Shown here one piece after another: positions 1 through 9,933 of a DNA stretch of 64,000 nt. The notes under the pieces were generated by a model. That model made no database searches. It saw only the letters and a list, made by a program, of their open reading frames with translations, and was not told the DNA's origin. Numbering within the stretch: position 1 is the stretch's first letter; each line of letters begins with the position of its first letter. This DNA is from Chrysogorgia sp. JL179-B06 (lineage: Eukaryota > Cnidaria > Anthozoa > Scleralcyonacea > Chrysogorgiidae). The translations under genes were made by a program, and so were the position numbers. The stretch spans positions 2,782,001 to 2,846,000 of the forward strand of contig JAYKKM010000216.1 of assembly GCA_035772405.1 (NCBI GenBank), written 5' to 3'.

Positions 1-479
1 GTGAGTTTCAAAGGCGATATGCTTTAAAAGTTGTTCGACAACAACACATTGTTGAACGTGAAACATATATAATAAAAATTATAATTTATTTTCTCAATAA
101 TTTCTCAGGTGTTTGTGTGTTTGGAAACGTTATATTTTCGTCATAAGAATGTTCCTTATACGTACATTGCAATTTATTTCTAATGAATGTCAATTACGTT
201 CGAACATATTCATTGTTGAACAATTTTCCAAAGAATGTATCCCTTGAATTTCACATACCAGAGCAAGATTATACGTATTTTTATTCCTCCGTCCATGTTT
301 TATCCTTCAAAGTTTGAATTTGATATGCACAACAAGACTATGATGAACAATGAGTGAAAAATGGCGCACTGCGTGCTCAGTGGAACTAAGGACCTCAATG
401 CAAATGAGAGCAGTCTTTTGTTTAAGCTCATTTGCATTGAGTTCGGCACATGTGAAGTTCGACGTTTGACCTAGGACTA
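1..479. other. Intergenic, nothing recognised
   Basis: AT-rich DNA with no reading frame of convincing composition and no repeat whose second copy I could find in the window. Confidence 0.4.
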
Positions 480-767
480 AAGCCCGGTTTCCATATCAGA
501 TCGCAACGATCGCAGCGATTGCAACGATCGCAACGATCACAGCGATCGCAACGATCGTCCACTCGTTGCGATCCTTGTATTCATATAGAAATCGGGCTTC
601 GATCGCAACGATCGCAGAGATAGAAATTTTTGCGATCGCAACGATCGCAACGATCGCAAGGATCGCCAGGTTTATGGTTTCCATATGATCGCAATGATCG
701 CAGAACTCTTTATTTCTGCGATCGTTGCGATCGTTGCGATCATTGCGATCATATGGAAACCGGGCTT
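480..767. mobile_element. MITE built from GATCGCAAC repeats
   Basis: The ends are inverted copies of AAGCCCGGTTTCCATAT, flanked by TA on both sides (478-479 and 768-769), as expected for a TA-target cut-and-paste element. The interior is a variable array of the 9-bp word GATCGCAAC, running forward at the left and inverted at the right. Degraded copies of the terminal motif occur inside at about 570-600 and 670-690, so it may be a composite of two or three nested or recombined copies. Long Cys-Asp-His-like peptides across it on both strands are a product of the 9-bp period, not genes. Confidence 0.75.
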
Positions 768-769
768 TA

Positions 770-1382
770 CAATATGAATAGACGAACCGCAACAGTTCAT
801 GTTCTCCTCAAGACATGCTGCTCCGCTGCCAAGTCAGAATCCGATTTTTAGTTCGAATAACATTCACTGCAGCCATGCGAAGCTTGAAACAAAAGGGTTC
901 CCGTCACTGATCTCAAAAATAGGACTGGATTGAGCTTTCTATTGTATCCGATGAGCTGATTTTGAAGCTTGCATATTGGCATAATGTAAATTGCCGAGAG
1001 ATCATTAGAAGCTCCGAGTTTGCAAGCAAATCAAACTGTGACGCTCGCGAAATAGGTTTAGTGTCTAGCCAATATAGTTTCTTTGTTAACATTAAATGCA
1101 TAAAATCTTGGCCCTAATTTGACGTCACATATTAGGCTTCTCTCACTGGATAATTAGAGCCAACGGCGGCCATTACTAGGCTATGAGTCGTTTTTATACC
1201 CAGTAATTTGAAAAATGTCTTCTGGTCGATGGTAAGAGCACATAATCCAACAAAAAACTTCATAGTCCTTTAGTAATGGAAGACTTCCGGCTTCATTTTC
1301 TGAACAATATATACACCCTGTAGTTGCTCGATCCAGTCTTCTTTTAAGATCAGTTGTTCCCGTATAAAAACAAAAACACTCT
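770..1382. other. Intergenic, nothing recognised
   Basis: No coding region, RNA gene or duplicated repeat was recognised here. It is the 3' flank of the first decayed transporter copy, which lies on the minus strand. Confidence 0.4.
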
Positions 1383-2968
1383 TTAATTGTCGTCTTCGTT
1401 CTCGCTATCCACTGGAAGTTTTTCGTATTCGTCAGAATCTTTACCAAAATATATGTAGGCGAGGAAACCGACAAGGATGCTAGCGGTGGCAAGGGAGTAG
1501 AAAAACAGAGTTGCTTTTGATCCAATAGCATAACAAGTAAACCCATAACTTCTGATCCGCCATCAACGCCAATTGCGTAAACCATCTCCAAAAGTTCTTT
1601 GAAAAAAAAATGGCGGGTTATAAGTCTTAGATAGATGAGGTAAGCTTGCGTAAAGTTATTAAAAAAAAGTTAATTAATATTCTTTAAGAAATAACAAAAC
1701 CTGATTTAAGATTCTTACCAAGAATTACGGCCGAGCTCGCCTTGGTGGGCCCTTTGAGAAATGGACGGTCACGGAGAATGTCAATGGTGAGAACAAGTCA
1801 GGGAATGTTGATGAAAGATATGGCCAAAAAGGAGATAGAAAATAGGAATAAAGAGGCTGCGACTTTTTCTATGAGGAATCATGATCGATAAAACCACAAC
1901 GCTAACAAGGGACGCCGTATTAAACCAGCCACTCCATTAATTGTCGGGCTCCAGATAACTCGCTGATATACCAGAACTCCCAATTCAAACGATAGCCGAT
2001 GAACGAGCCGATGAAGAATGCTACGATTAATACAATTATATAATGAAAGTCAGATCAGATAGTTTTCACGTCAGTTCAATTAATGACGCGATCCTAAAGG
2101 TATTCGTAATTAAACCAAGCTATGGCGAAGGAACCCAATATTATCCCCACCGCTACCCAAATAAATGTTACGTGATAGCCATTACCAAGAATTCCGCAAA
2201 CACTGTGCAATGCTAGGAGACCAATGGCTAGGAGGAAGACACTGCCGCCGATGTGTGCCCACATGTAGTAAGACCCATAGCTTGCACTCGCTCTTCTTTA
2301 AGGAACTTTATTGTAGCCACAAGACAACTCGAAGCAAAGCGCTTTGATGTGACCATGAATGCCCGTTTCACCTCCTCCACTGGTGTTGGCATTTTCACAC
2401 CTGTGGAATTCGGTGTAAATCGGAAATCTTTTTGTATACGTTTTTGGAAATAGGAAAGTGTTCGATGGTCTGTTGACAGATCATAGAACACTTTCCTATT
2501 TCTGAAAAACGTACAAGAAATCTATCGCTCTGAAAGGATTCCTTCGAAAGATCACTGGTTCGACTCGTTGGAGTCTCACTCCGGTTTACGAAACATGTTG
2601 GGTGGCAAGAGAGGAGCCAGAGATATTAGAGGAAGGGCCGCGGTCAATACGATTAAAATGACTTTCCTTGCTCGAAATTTGTCCCGAGATATCCGTCGCG
2701 AACAGCGGTAAGCATAAGCGCTGCCTGGATGCCCATAAGTGATGTCAATCCAATCTGACATGGACTGAAGCCAAGTTGTTTCATAATAAAGATTGCTGTA
2801 CTCGAGTAAACCAATCACACTGCCGATTAAAAAGAAATAACTCCATTTGAGTGCCAAAGATGACATCGAAAATAACCCCATGATGTTGCTCATGATAATT
2901 AAGACTTGATCGGGAATTTCGCCAAAGCCGGTTAACGCATAAACATTCGCCGCTTCAGTGGTTCGCAT
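1383..2968 (-). pseudogene. MFSD6-like transporter pseudogene, copy A
   Basis: This is a decayed copy of the two-exon transporter that is intact at 26415-21081 and 41043-38226. The first exon begins near 2870, where MGLFSMSSLALKW matches the intact MGLFSMESLALKW. It continues in several frames to a conserved donor near 1716, then a very short intron (about 110 bp), then a last exon from about 1597 to a TAA at 1383. Frameshifts, internal deletions and rearranged segments break it; for example, the first-exon sequence around 2690-2760 is scrambled and the central loop is lost. The last exon is frameshifted just after its GLL motif. It was probably not functional for some time. The short intron differs from the kilobase introns of the intact copies. 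Confidence 0.8.
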
Positions 2969-2989
2969 GAGTGTAGGTGTCTTAATAGC

Positions 2990-3254
2990 GTAGAGTCTGG
3001 CTGCTATTAATAGCTCAAAAAGCGGACAAACAAATCAAATTTGACTCACAAATGATTGCAAATGAGCTATTTCTTTTGTTATGGCCGCAATAATTATGGG
3101 TAAAAGCGGACAAACATCGGTACTGACGTCATCTCGACGGAGCGCTATTATATGTATAGACTATAGTGATCTAAATGTTTTATTATAAGTAATAGAATGG
3201 TATTAGAGTTAGTTGTAAAGTTTGAAGGTTAGTAAAATATTTATTTGGATTAGA
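2990..3254. other. Spacer between tandem pseudogenes
   Basis: AT-rich 5' flank of pseudogene A. The stretch around 3165-3230 recurs at about 4985-5060 upstream of pseudogene B, so it belongs to the same duplicated block. Confidence 0.5.
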
Positions 3255-3425
3255 TGTAATATATGAACAACGAGTATGAGTGTTTCATCAGGGGTCCAAA
3301 CACGAGAAAACATGATGAAAACACGAGCGCGAAGCGCGAGTGTTTTTATTGTTTTCGAGTGTCTGGATCCGTTGATGAAACACGATAAACGAGTTGTTTA
3401 TATGGCTTCTCAATCGAAAACGGAT
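3255..3425. repeat. Fold-back repeat with GCGC-rich loop (family copy 1)
   Basis: Arms containing GAGTGTTTCATC and GATGAAACAC are inverted around a central perfect hairpin, AACACGAGCGC and its complement around the word GAAGC. A second copy of the whole repeat, including the flanking words ATGTAATATATGAACAACGAG and GAGTTGTTTATAT, lies at 8505-8675. It looks like a non-autonomous fold-back element. The 3' exon of pseudogene B is truncated shortly to the right of it. Confidence 0.7.
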
Positions 3426-3639
3426 TTAATTGGATGTTTACTTAAAACGCATTTGAGAACAAACCCTCATGGGACTGAACTCACGAGGGTGTGTAAAATT
3501 TATTCAGAAAATTAACAGACTCTGTTCAGTTGAGGTGAGCGAAGACGGAGGCAGGTCGTTTCGTCCTCCAAAAGATGAATTATTAATTAAGATCTCAGCA
3601 ATTAGATCAAAACCGGGTTAATTTGATCTGATAACTGTG

Positions 3640-4961
3640 GGCGTAAACCATCTCCAAAAGTCCTTTGAAAATAAAAAAATGGCGGGTTATAAGTCTTAGA
3701 TAGATGAGGTACTGTAAGCTTGCGTAAAGTTATTACATAAAAGTTAATTAATTTTAAGAAATAACAAAACCGGATTTAAAATTCTTCCCAGCCTTTGAGA
3801 AATGGACGATCGTGGAGAATGTCAATGGTAAGAACAAGCCAGGGAATGTTGATGAAAGATATGGCCGAAAAGGAGATAGAATGAGGAATCATGATAGATA
3901 AAACCACAACGCTAACAAGGGACGCCGTATTAAACCAGCCACTCCCATAATTGTCGGGCTTCCTGATAACTCGCTGATATACCAGAACTCCCAATTCAAA
4001 CGATAGTCGGTGAACGAGCCGATGAAGAATGCTACGATTAATACAATTATATAATGAAAGTCAGATCAGATAGTTTTCACCTCAGTTCAATTAATGACGC
4101 GATGGCGAAGGAACCCAATTGATTATCCCCACAGCTACCCAAATAAATGTTACGTGGTCGCCATTACTAAGAATTCCGCGAACACTGAGCTTTATGTGCG
4201 AAGCTAGGAGACCAATGGCTAGGAGGGAGACACTGCCGCCGATGTGTGCCCACATGTAGTAAGACCCATAGCTTGTACTCGCTCTTCTTTAAGGTACGTT
4301 ATTGTAGCCACATTTTGTAGAGAGAAGACAACTCGAAGCAAAGCGCTTTGATGTGACCACGAATCCCCGTTTCACCTCCTCCACTGGAGTTGGCATTTTC
4401 ACACCTGTGGAATTCGGTGTAAATCGGAAATCTTTTTGTATACGTTTTTGGAAATAGGAAAGTGTTCGATGGTCTGTTGACAGATCATAGAACACTTTCC
4501 TATTTCTGAAAAACGTACAAGAAATCTATCGCTCTGAAAGGATTCCTTCGAAAGATCACTGGTTCGACTCGTTGGAGTCTCACTCGGGTTTACGAAACAT
4601 ATTGGGTGGCAAGAGAGGAGCCAGAGATATTAGAGGAAGGGCCGCGGTCAATACGATTAAAATGACTTTCCTTGCTCGAAATTTGTCCCGAGATTGGATG
4701 CCCGAAGGACCATCCCAGCCCCCGGAAATTACCCATAAGTGATGTCAATCCAATCTGACATGGACTGAAGCCAAGTTGTTTCATATAAAGATTGCTGTAC
4801 TCGAGTAAACCAATCACACCGCCGATTAAAAAGAAATAACTCCATTTGAGTGCCAAAGATGACTTCGAAAATAACCCCATGTTGCTGATAATTAAGACTT
4901 GATCGGGAATTTCGCCAAAGTCGGTTAACGCATAAACATTCGCCGCTTCAGTGTTTCGCAT
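3640..4961 (-). pseudogene. MFSD6-like transporter pseudogene, copy B
   Basis: This is nearly identical to pseudogene A over about 1.3 kb (compare 1600-2970 with 3655-4965), so the two arose by tandem duplication after the gene was already broken; many of the breaks are shared. The start-region motif SLALKWSYFF and the later MKQLGFSPCQIGL segment are recognisable. The last exon is lost: only its first twenty or so bases, next to the CCATCTCC acceptor region near 3650, remain. No product is expected. Confidence 0.8.
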
Positions 4962-4979
4962 TAGTGTAGGTGTCTTAAT

Positions 4980-5412
4980 TATATGTATAGTGATCTAAAT
5001 GTTTTATTATAAGTAATAGAATGGTATTAGAGTTAATTGTAAAATTTGAAGGTTAGTAAAAGGTTTGTTTGGATTAGATATTATTATACTCAATTCTAAC
5101 CTTTACTAGTCCAGCAGTGTCAGTACAGTGAATTTCTATTAATTTGCCATATATATACTTAATATCTGTGAGGGTGTCATTATATAAAACAGATTAACTG
5201 AGTCATAAATAATTTCAATATTTTGTTAGCCATTGGCAGTTTACCGTTGTCGTTCAGTTCTCATTAAAAACACACAAACAATTACATACGCCACTTTGCC
5301 TTAATTAAATCCACCCAAAATAACCTCAGGATACCTTCTGTTGCCTTACTCGGGTTCACTCAGCACTCCAAAATTGCACAGAACTCTGCGCAGCACTTAC
5401 TACCAATTGGTA
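4980..5412. other. Intergenic, nothing recognised
   Basis: No reading frame of note. It lies between the transporter pseudogenes and a tandem repeat that precedes the Polinton relic. Confidence 0.35.
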
Positions 5413-5808
5413 ACCTAATTTACTTTGATTATTCGTTGTTTTTTGTCTAATTCCAAAGAGGTGGAATGTATGTCCTTTGAAAACGGTCGCTGCGCCCAAC
5501 GAGTTGAAAACCTTTTGTCAATATAACGCACAAAAATTGTGGTAGTTTACTATAAGGCCAGACGGTTAATTTACTTCGATTATTCGTTGTTTTTGTCTTC
5601 CGAAGAGGTGGAATGTATGTCCTTTGAAGACGGTCGCTGTGCCCACGAGTTGAAAAGGTAGACGGTTAATTTAATTTACTTCGATTACTCGTTGTTTTTG
5701 TCTTCCGAAGAGGTGGAATGTATGTCCTTTGAAGACGGTCGCTGCGCCCAACGAGTTGAAAACCTTTTGTCAATATAACGCACAAAATTTGTGGTAGTTT
5801 ACTATAAG
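5413..5808. repeat. Tandem repeat, three imperfect units
   Basis: Three units each contain TTACTTCGATTAYTCGTTG, GAGGTGGAATGTATGTCC and a CGGTCGCTG motif. The first and third also keep a CAATATAACGCAC tail, and the middle one is shorter. Unit length is about 105-165 bp. No coding content was seen. It could be part of the left flank or terminal region of the Polinton relic that follows, but I found no matching inverted copy. Confidence 0.7.
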
Positions 5809-6059
5809 TCATGTTTAAAATAGTTACCATTTATATCAGCATTGCAATTGACTTTCTTCGAAAATAATGTTGTTCTTCGATAAACATAAACGGTCACACT
5901 ACTGCACTCATTACCGGTCAGCGGTTACACCACATGATACAATAACCGCGGTACATAAAAGAGAATCGTCTTCAAAATGAACTAAATAGAGTTATTGTTG
6001 AAGCAATAGACGAATAATGGGAGCCAGATCTGGTCATTATGGTTCGCTCAGTAAAGCAA

Positions 6060-6800
6060 ACAATGGCTATATAAATACATTTTAACCGCTGTCATTGAAG
6101 TCGTATCTAAAAGTCCGTGAGAAAATATGATTGAAGCCTTTAAGAAGATATGTAAGAAAGGCAGACGTCCAAAGCAACTGAATTTACCAACAAACCGTTT
6201 CAGAAGTTTTTGAAAGATTACAACATATCGTTTTTCACCACGTATAATGACACCAAAGCGTCTATTATGGAACGATTTAATCGAACGCTTAATTAGCCTA
6301 AGGCCAAAGATATGGAAATATTTTACAGTTAAGAATATAATAAGTATAATATGGATGTGCTGCAAAAGTTGATGTATTCCTACAACCATTTACGACATCA
6401 GAGTATTGGAATGAAACCGGCTGATGTGAATCAGGAGAATGAAAGCATCGTGTGGAAACTATTGTACGGGTGACAAGTCAAGCGCATCAAGTAAAAAATT
6501 AACGTGGCCGATCAAGTGCGAATCAGCAAAGCACGACGAACAATCAAGGAAGGTTACTCACCCAGCTGGACCGAGGAAGTCTTCATCATAACGAAGCGTA
6601 CTGTATATACCGGTGTATAAAATATCTGATTATCACAACGAGGACTGGTTAGAGGGAACATTTTACGAACAAGAGTTGCAAAGAATTATCAAGAATTGAA
6701 AGACACTTTAATATGATTAAATCTCGCGTGCGTGCAGGTAAACGCAATGAGTTTACTCGAATGATTTTAATCGCTTGGCCGTACCGGCTGATAATGTAAT
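6060..6800 (+). pseudogene. Polinton/Maverick integrase relic
   Basis: Read across several frames, this matches the retrovirus-type integrase (rve fold) that Polintons encode to insert their DNA. The best block is 6150-6300, ending in a catalytic-Glu-type motif ASIMERFNRTL (6255-6290). It is followed by the conserved YNHLRHQSIGMKPADVN region near 6375-6435, then an SH3-like segment (VADQVRISKARRTIKEGY, 6505-6560) and a weak chromodomain-like tail. Stops and frameshifts are frequent and the first part of the catalytic core is not recognisable, so the enzyme is dead. It lies upstream of capsid-type genes on the same strand, as in Polintons. Confidence 0.75.
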
Positions 6801-7324
6801 TAAAACATATTTCGAAATAAAAGTCTTTGTTTACTCTGTTGATGCTTGTGATAATGAATGAGAAATATGCGGCAACGCTCTGCAGACTGGTTCGTGTAAA
6901 GAATTCATCCTAAAAGCAACCAATTCATAATACATCCATGATTATCTCGTATAAATATCATGGACGAACAAGTATTTATCGACTGCAGTTCTTGACAATT
7001 AACCAAAGCCCTTATATTTCTTATTTGTGGATTTTCTTTACATGTGGGTGGATTTACAGATGAATAAATTATACTATAGCTGAATTAATCGAGTTTTAGA
7101 ACTGGCCAATAAGATTATGGAATCGACCAGCCGATCCCAGGGCCGTCGACCTATCGGAGGCAAAATGCCCTGGGTACAAGGTTGATAACGCTATTAATTT
7201 TGATTTAATGCAAATTCTCATTAGTTACTGGCGTCATCCCGGTCTCCGAGCGTGATCGAAACCGGCAAACTGACCAATCACAGCGTGCGTAGAGTAAAAT
7301 TATTTTATACAACAATACAGTAGC
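6800..7324. other. Polinton internal region without recognised gene
   Basis: No open frame. A small perfect-stem hairpin (CCCAGGG with CCCTGGG) lies at about 7138-7176. The stretch is presumably decayed Polinton DNA because recognisable Polinton genes flank it on both sides. Confidence 0.4.
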
Positions 7325-7890
7325 GAATTTTAAAGTGAGGCTAGCCGAAACGTTAGAGCTGACGTACAGGGAACTGGGAAGTAGCCTTTCACATTGGGAA
7401 AGGTCCAGATGAAGTCATGGGAACAATTCAAGGCACTCAATACAACAGTCGGTTACAAACCTGATTAAAAATTTAAGCTGCTCCATGATGAAAGAAGGAC
7501 AAGCTAAGATCAAGTTAACCTGCTGTAACAAAAATACGCTCAAAGTGATGGTCGATGAGAAAAGACGCAATGGTATAGTTCTCGCGGGTGATATCGCAAC
7601 GGCTTTAGGATTTGAGCAGCTAGGATACTGAGATTAAGAAGAAAACAACGAGTCTTTATAAATTAAAACGGGCTTTTCATCAATGCACCTCTACACAAGT
7701 GTTGTGGATGTACATTTTGTTGGAGACGTCAAAGTGCCTCTTCTACGAATTGTGAATACGAAAGGAAATACGGGGAAAATGTTAACGTTACTTTTCGCAA
7801 CCTTCAATACGTTCCTGTAAAAGTGAAAGGACGACAAAAAAGGACGACAACAATGAAAACGTCTCATTTGGATTTGGAAAGTCGGACGCA
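7325..7890 (+). pseudogene. Polinton minor capsid (penton-like) gene relic
   Basis: Fragments in successive frames correspond to the small Polinton capsid protein proposed to be a penton-like single jelly roll. An N-terminal VRLAETLELT block lies at about 7333-7362, a DIATALGF block at 7590-7620, and a DVHFVGDVKVPLL-type block around 7705-7745 with a frameshift soon after. The protein would form pentameric vertices of a virus-like particle. It is interrupted by stops and frameshifts and is not expressed as a whole. It lies immediately upstream of a small basic protein gene, the usual Polinton neighbour. Confidence 0.65.
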
Positions 7891-7917
7891 ATAATATATT
7901 TTAATAATAGTCGTTTC

Positions 7918-8169
7918 AACAATATTATTTACGGTATTGGAAGTTTCTTTAAAAGTATTGCCCGATTTGCAATACCTCTGGTGAAACGAGGAGCACAAGC
8001 AATTGGACGAAGAGCTCTGCAAGCGGCGACAGATGTTGGTCGAGATATTCTTGCCGGAAACAGCGTCGCAAACGCCAAAGATATAGTTTGGCGGGGTGCT
8101 AAACAACTCAGTAACCAATCAGGAGGCGGTCGCAAACGCAAAGCACCTATAAAAGCCAATGCATCATAG
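7918..8169 (+). CDS. Small basic Polinton core/capsid-associated protein
   Basis: An open frame of about 84 codons ends at 8169; the first ATG in frame is at 7981. The product is rich in Ala, Arg and Lys. It has a hydrophobic segment FFKSIARFAIPLVKRGAQAI near its start, a GRDILAG motif in the middle and a GGGRKRK basic tail. This is the layout of the small Polinton protein likened to adenovirus core or pVI-type proteins, which would sit inside the particle. It is the best-preserved open frame of the Polinton, although the true start is unclear. Its 5' neighbour is the minor capsid relic and its 3' neighbour the broken hexon-like gene. Confidence 0.6.
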   Translation, partial: NNIIYGIGSFFKSIARFAIPLVKRGAQAIGRRALQAATDVGRDILAGNSVANAKDIVWRGAKQLSNQSGGGRKRKAPIKANAS

Positions 8170-8399
8170 AAATCTACCAGTTCGTCACAGACTAAGAAAA
8201 GGATTTTCGGAAAACATCTCAAGAAAAACCTACTTTTCTTAAATAAAGGCTCAAGGCTACGATACTTTACATAAATATCTCAAACTCATTAATAATTCAT
8301 GAGCCGAAAACAAAGGAAATCAGCACCGAGACGGAGGTTTGGATATCGGTGGAAGAAATTACATAAATTATGCCACCTCGATTTTCTCTTAAAATACTG

Positions 8400-8680
8400 A
8401 TTTTTTTGAGATGTAATATGAAACACTCGGAAGAGTGTTTCATCGGTGTTAGATATCCTAATGAAACACTCGGTGTTAGATATCCTAATGAAACACTCGG
8501 TGTTAGATGTAATATATGAACAACGAGAGCGAGTGTTTCACCGGGATATCCAAACACGAGAAAATAATGGTGAAAACACGAGCGCGCAGCGCGAGTGTTT
8601 TTGTCCATTGTTTTCGAGTGTTTGGATATCCCGGTGGGACACGAGCTCGAGTTGTTTATATAGCTTCTGAAATGAATGGA
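8400..8680. repeat. Fold-back repeat with GCGC-rich loop (family copy 2)
   Basis: This matches the repeat at 3255-3425, with the same AACACGAGCGC hairpin (loop word GCAGC here) and inverted GAGTGTTTCACC and GATATCC arms. A short direct array of CGGTGTTAGATATCCTAATGAAACACT-like units precedes it (8425-8510). It interrupts the start of the Polinton capsid gene. Confidence 0.7.
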
Positions 8681-8980
8681 GAGGTAAGAGAATGTTTTCG
8701 TTTGCTGATTTGAATAGAATTTCTAACGAAGGATATCGTAATTAGGAATTCTATTGAGATATTACACAATGCATAACTGAAGTGGGTTTTCCACGATGAA
8801 TAGATAATGATAAATTAAATAGTGGAGTTGAGATGATTGTGATGCATGGTAGAGGGTTTTGTTTCTGCGAGTATTAAACTGGACAAGTGTGTTTACTGGC
8901 TGTAACATTAGATTTGTGGTAGACGACAAAGAAGTGAATAAAGGAATTTTGTGTGTGAATTTGTTTACTGACTTGATTTT

Positions 8981-9046
8981 GCATACGTAATTAAGATATT
9001 TGATCCAAACACTAGTGTTTGGATCAAATATCTTAATTACGTATGC
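8981..9046. repeat. 66-bp perfect palindrome
   Basis: The 33 bases from 8981 (GCATACGTAATTAAGATATT...) are followed immediately by their exact reverse complement, ending at 9046 with GTATGC. There is no spacer. It lies inside the inserted repeat cluster within the Polinton capsid gene. Confidence 0.9.
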
Positions 9047-9254
9047 AGCTGAAATCTTTTGTCTGGCGGTGTTTGACCGGGGTATCCAAACAGCATCATG
9101 TGACCGAATGCTTACATGCTATTGGTTTAATTACTCATGAATTATTAATGAATTTTAGAAATCCTAATGAAACACTTTTCCGAGTGTCTCATATATTACA
9201 TCCTGTTCCTGTGGAAAATCTGAGCTGTACTTATTTTCTGTTCTTGAACTGAAT

Positions 9255-9742
9255 CAAAGGATTTTGGGAAGATATCGACCCTCTTTCAAGCATTGAATCT
9301 TCGGACAAATATATAGTTACCTACACTTTCGAGCATAACGAATGGAGACGGAACTAACTTACCGGGCACAACCCAAGTGGGACCCGTGAATTTATGGATG
9401 CATGCCTTATTTTCTCAAGTGGAAGTTTATCTGAACAATAAACTGGTCACACCATCAAGCACTTCGTATCTCTACCGAGCATATATGGAAACTGTACTCA
9501 ATTTAAGCAAAGAGCTAAATCGTCCCACTTAATTACTTCAGCGTTGTTCTACAACGACCGGCTGGACGAATGGATGCGAACAAAGGATTAAAGGAAGGAC
9601 ACGCGAATACAAGCCAAAGCAAGTCTGTGAAGATCTGTTCGCGTAAGAACACTATATTCTTGGTGCTGAGACGAGTATGCAAATGGTATACCCTGTTGTG
9701 TTTGATTTAACAGCTGATCTATGTGCTGGGGGAAATCATTTT
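9255..9742 (+). pseudogene. Polinton hexon-like capsid gene, 5' part
   Basis: The translation resembles the F54H12.2-like proteins, the Polinton family thought to build the capsid shell (double jelly roll). A GTTQVGPVNLWMHALFSQ block lies at 9370-9425, followed by the typical region with a Tyr-rich YLYRAYMETVL segment. The start of the gene is missing, replaced by the fold-back cluster at 8240-9250, and there are internal stops near 9530 and 9590. The reading stops at 9742, where a hAT transposon is inserted, and resumes at 15121. No functional product is expected. Confidence 0.75.
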
Positions 9743-9750
9743 CAACCTAT
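9743..9750. repeat. hAT target-site duplication, left
   Basis: CAACCTAT directly precedes the left terminus of the hAT element and recurs at 15113-15120 directly after its right terminus. Eight bases is the length expected for the hAT superfamily. Confidence 0.95.
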
Positions 9751-9933
9751 CAGTGGCGTGGTGGCTCTAAAATTTCTGGTGGGGCCAGTGATAACATTTG
9801 CGCCCCTCAAGCCAATATCAATATTTACGCCCCCCCTTTAAGTTCAAGTTAAGTCACGTTAATATAATTATATAGAAGAGCTTTAGACACTCAGTAAAAG
9901 TTAAGTAAAAAACGTTAACATAATTCTATGATT

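Noticed and set aside
496..851. Cys-Asp-His repeat proteins on both strands
   Set aside because: The 9-bp GATCGCAAC period gives repetitive peptides in several frames; the interval is a MITE with inverted ends.
5413..5808. Terminal repeat of the Polinton at 6-15 kb
   Set aside because: It is a direct tandem repeat; no inverted copy was found to the right of 15262, so the Polinton ends remain undefined.
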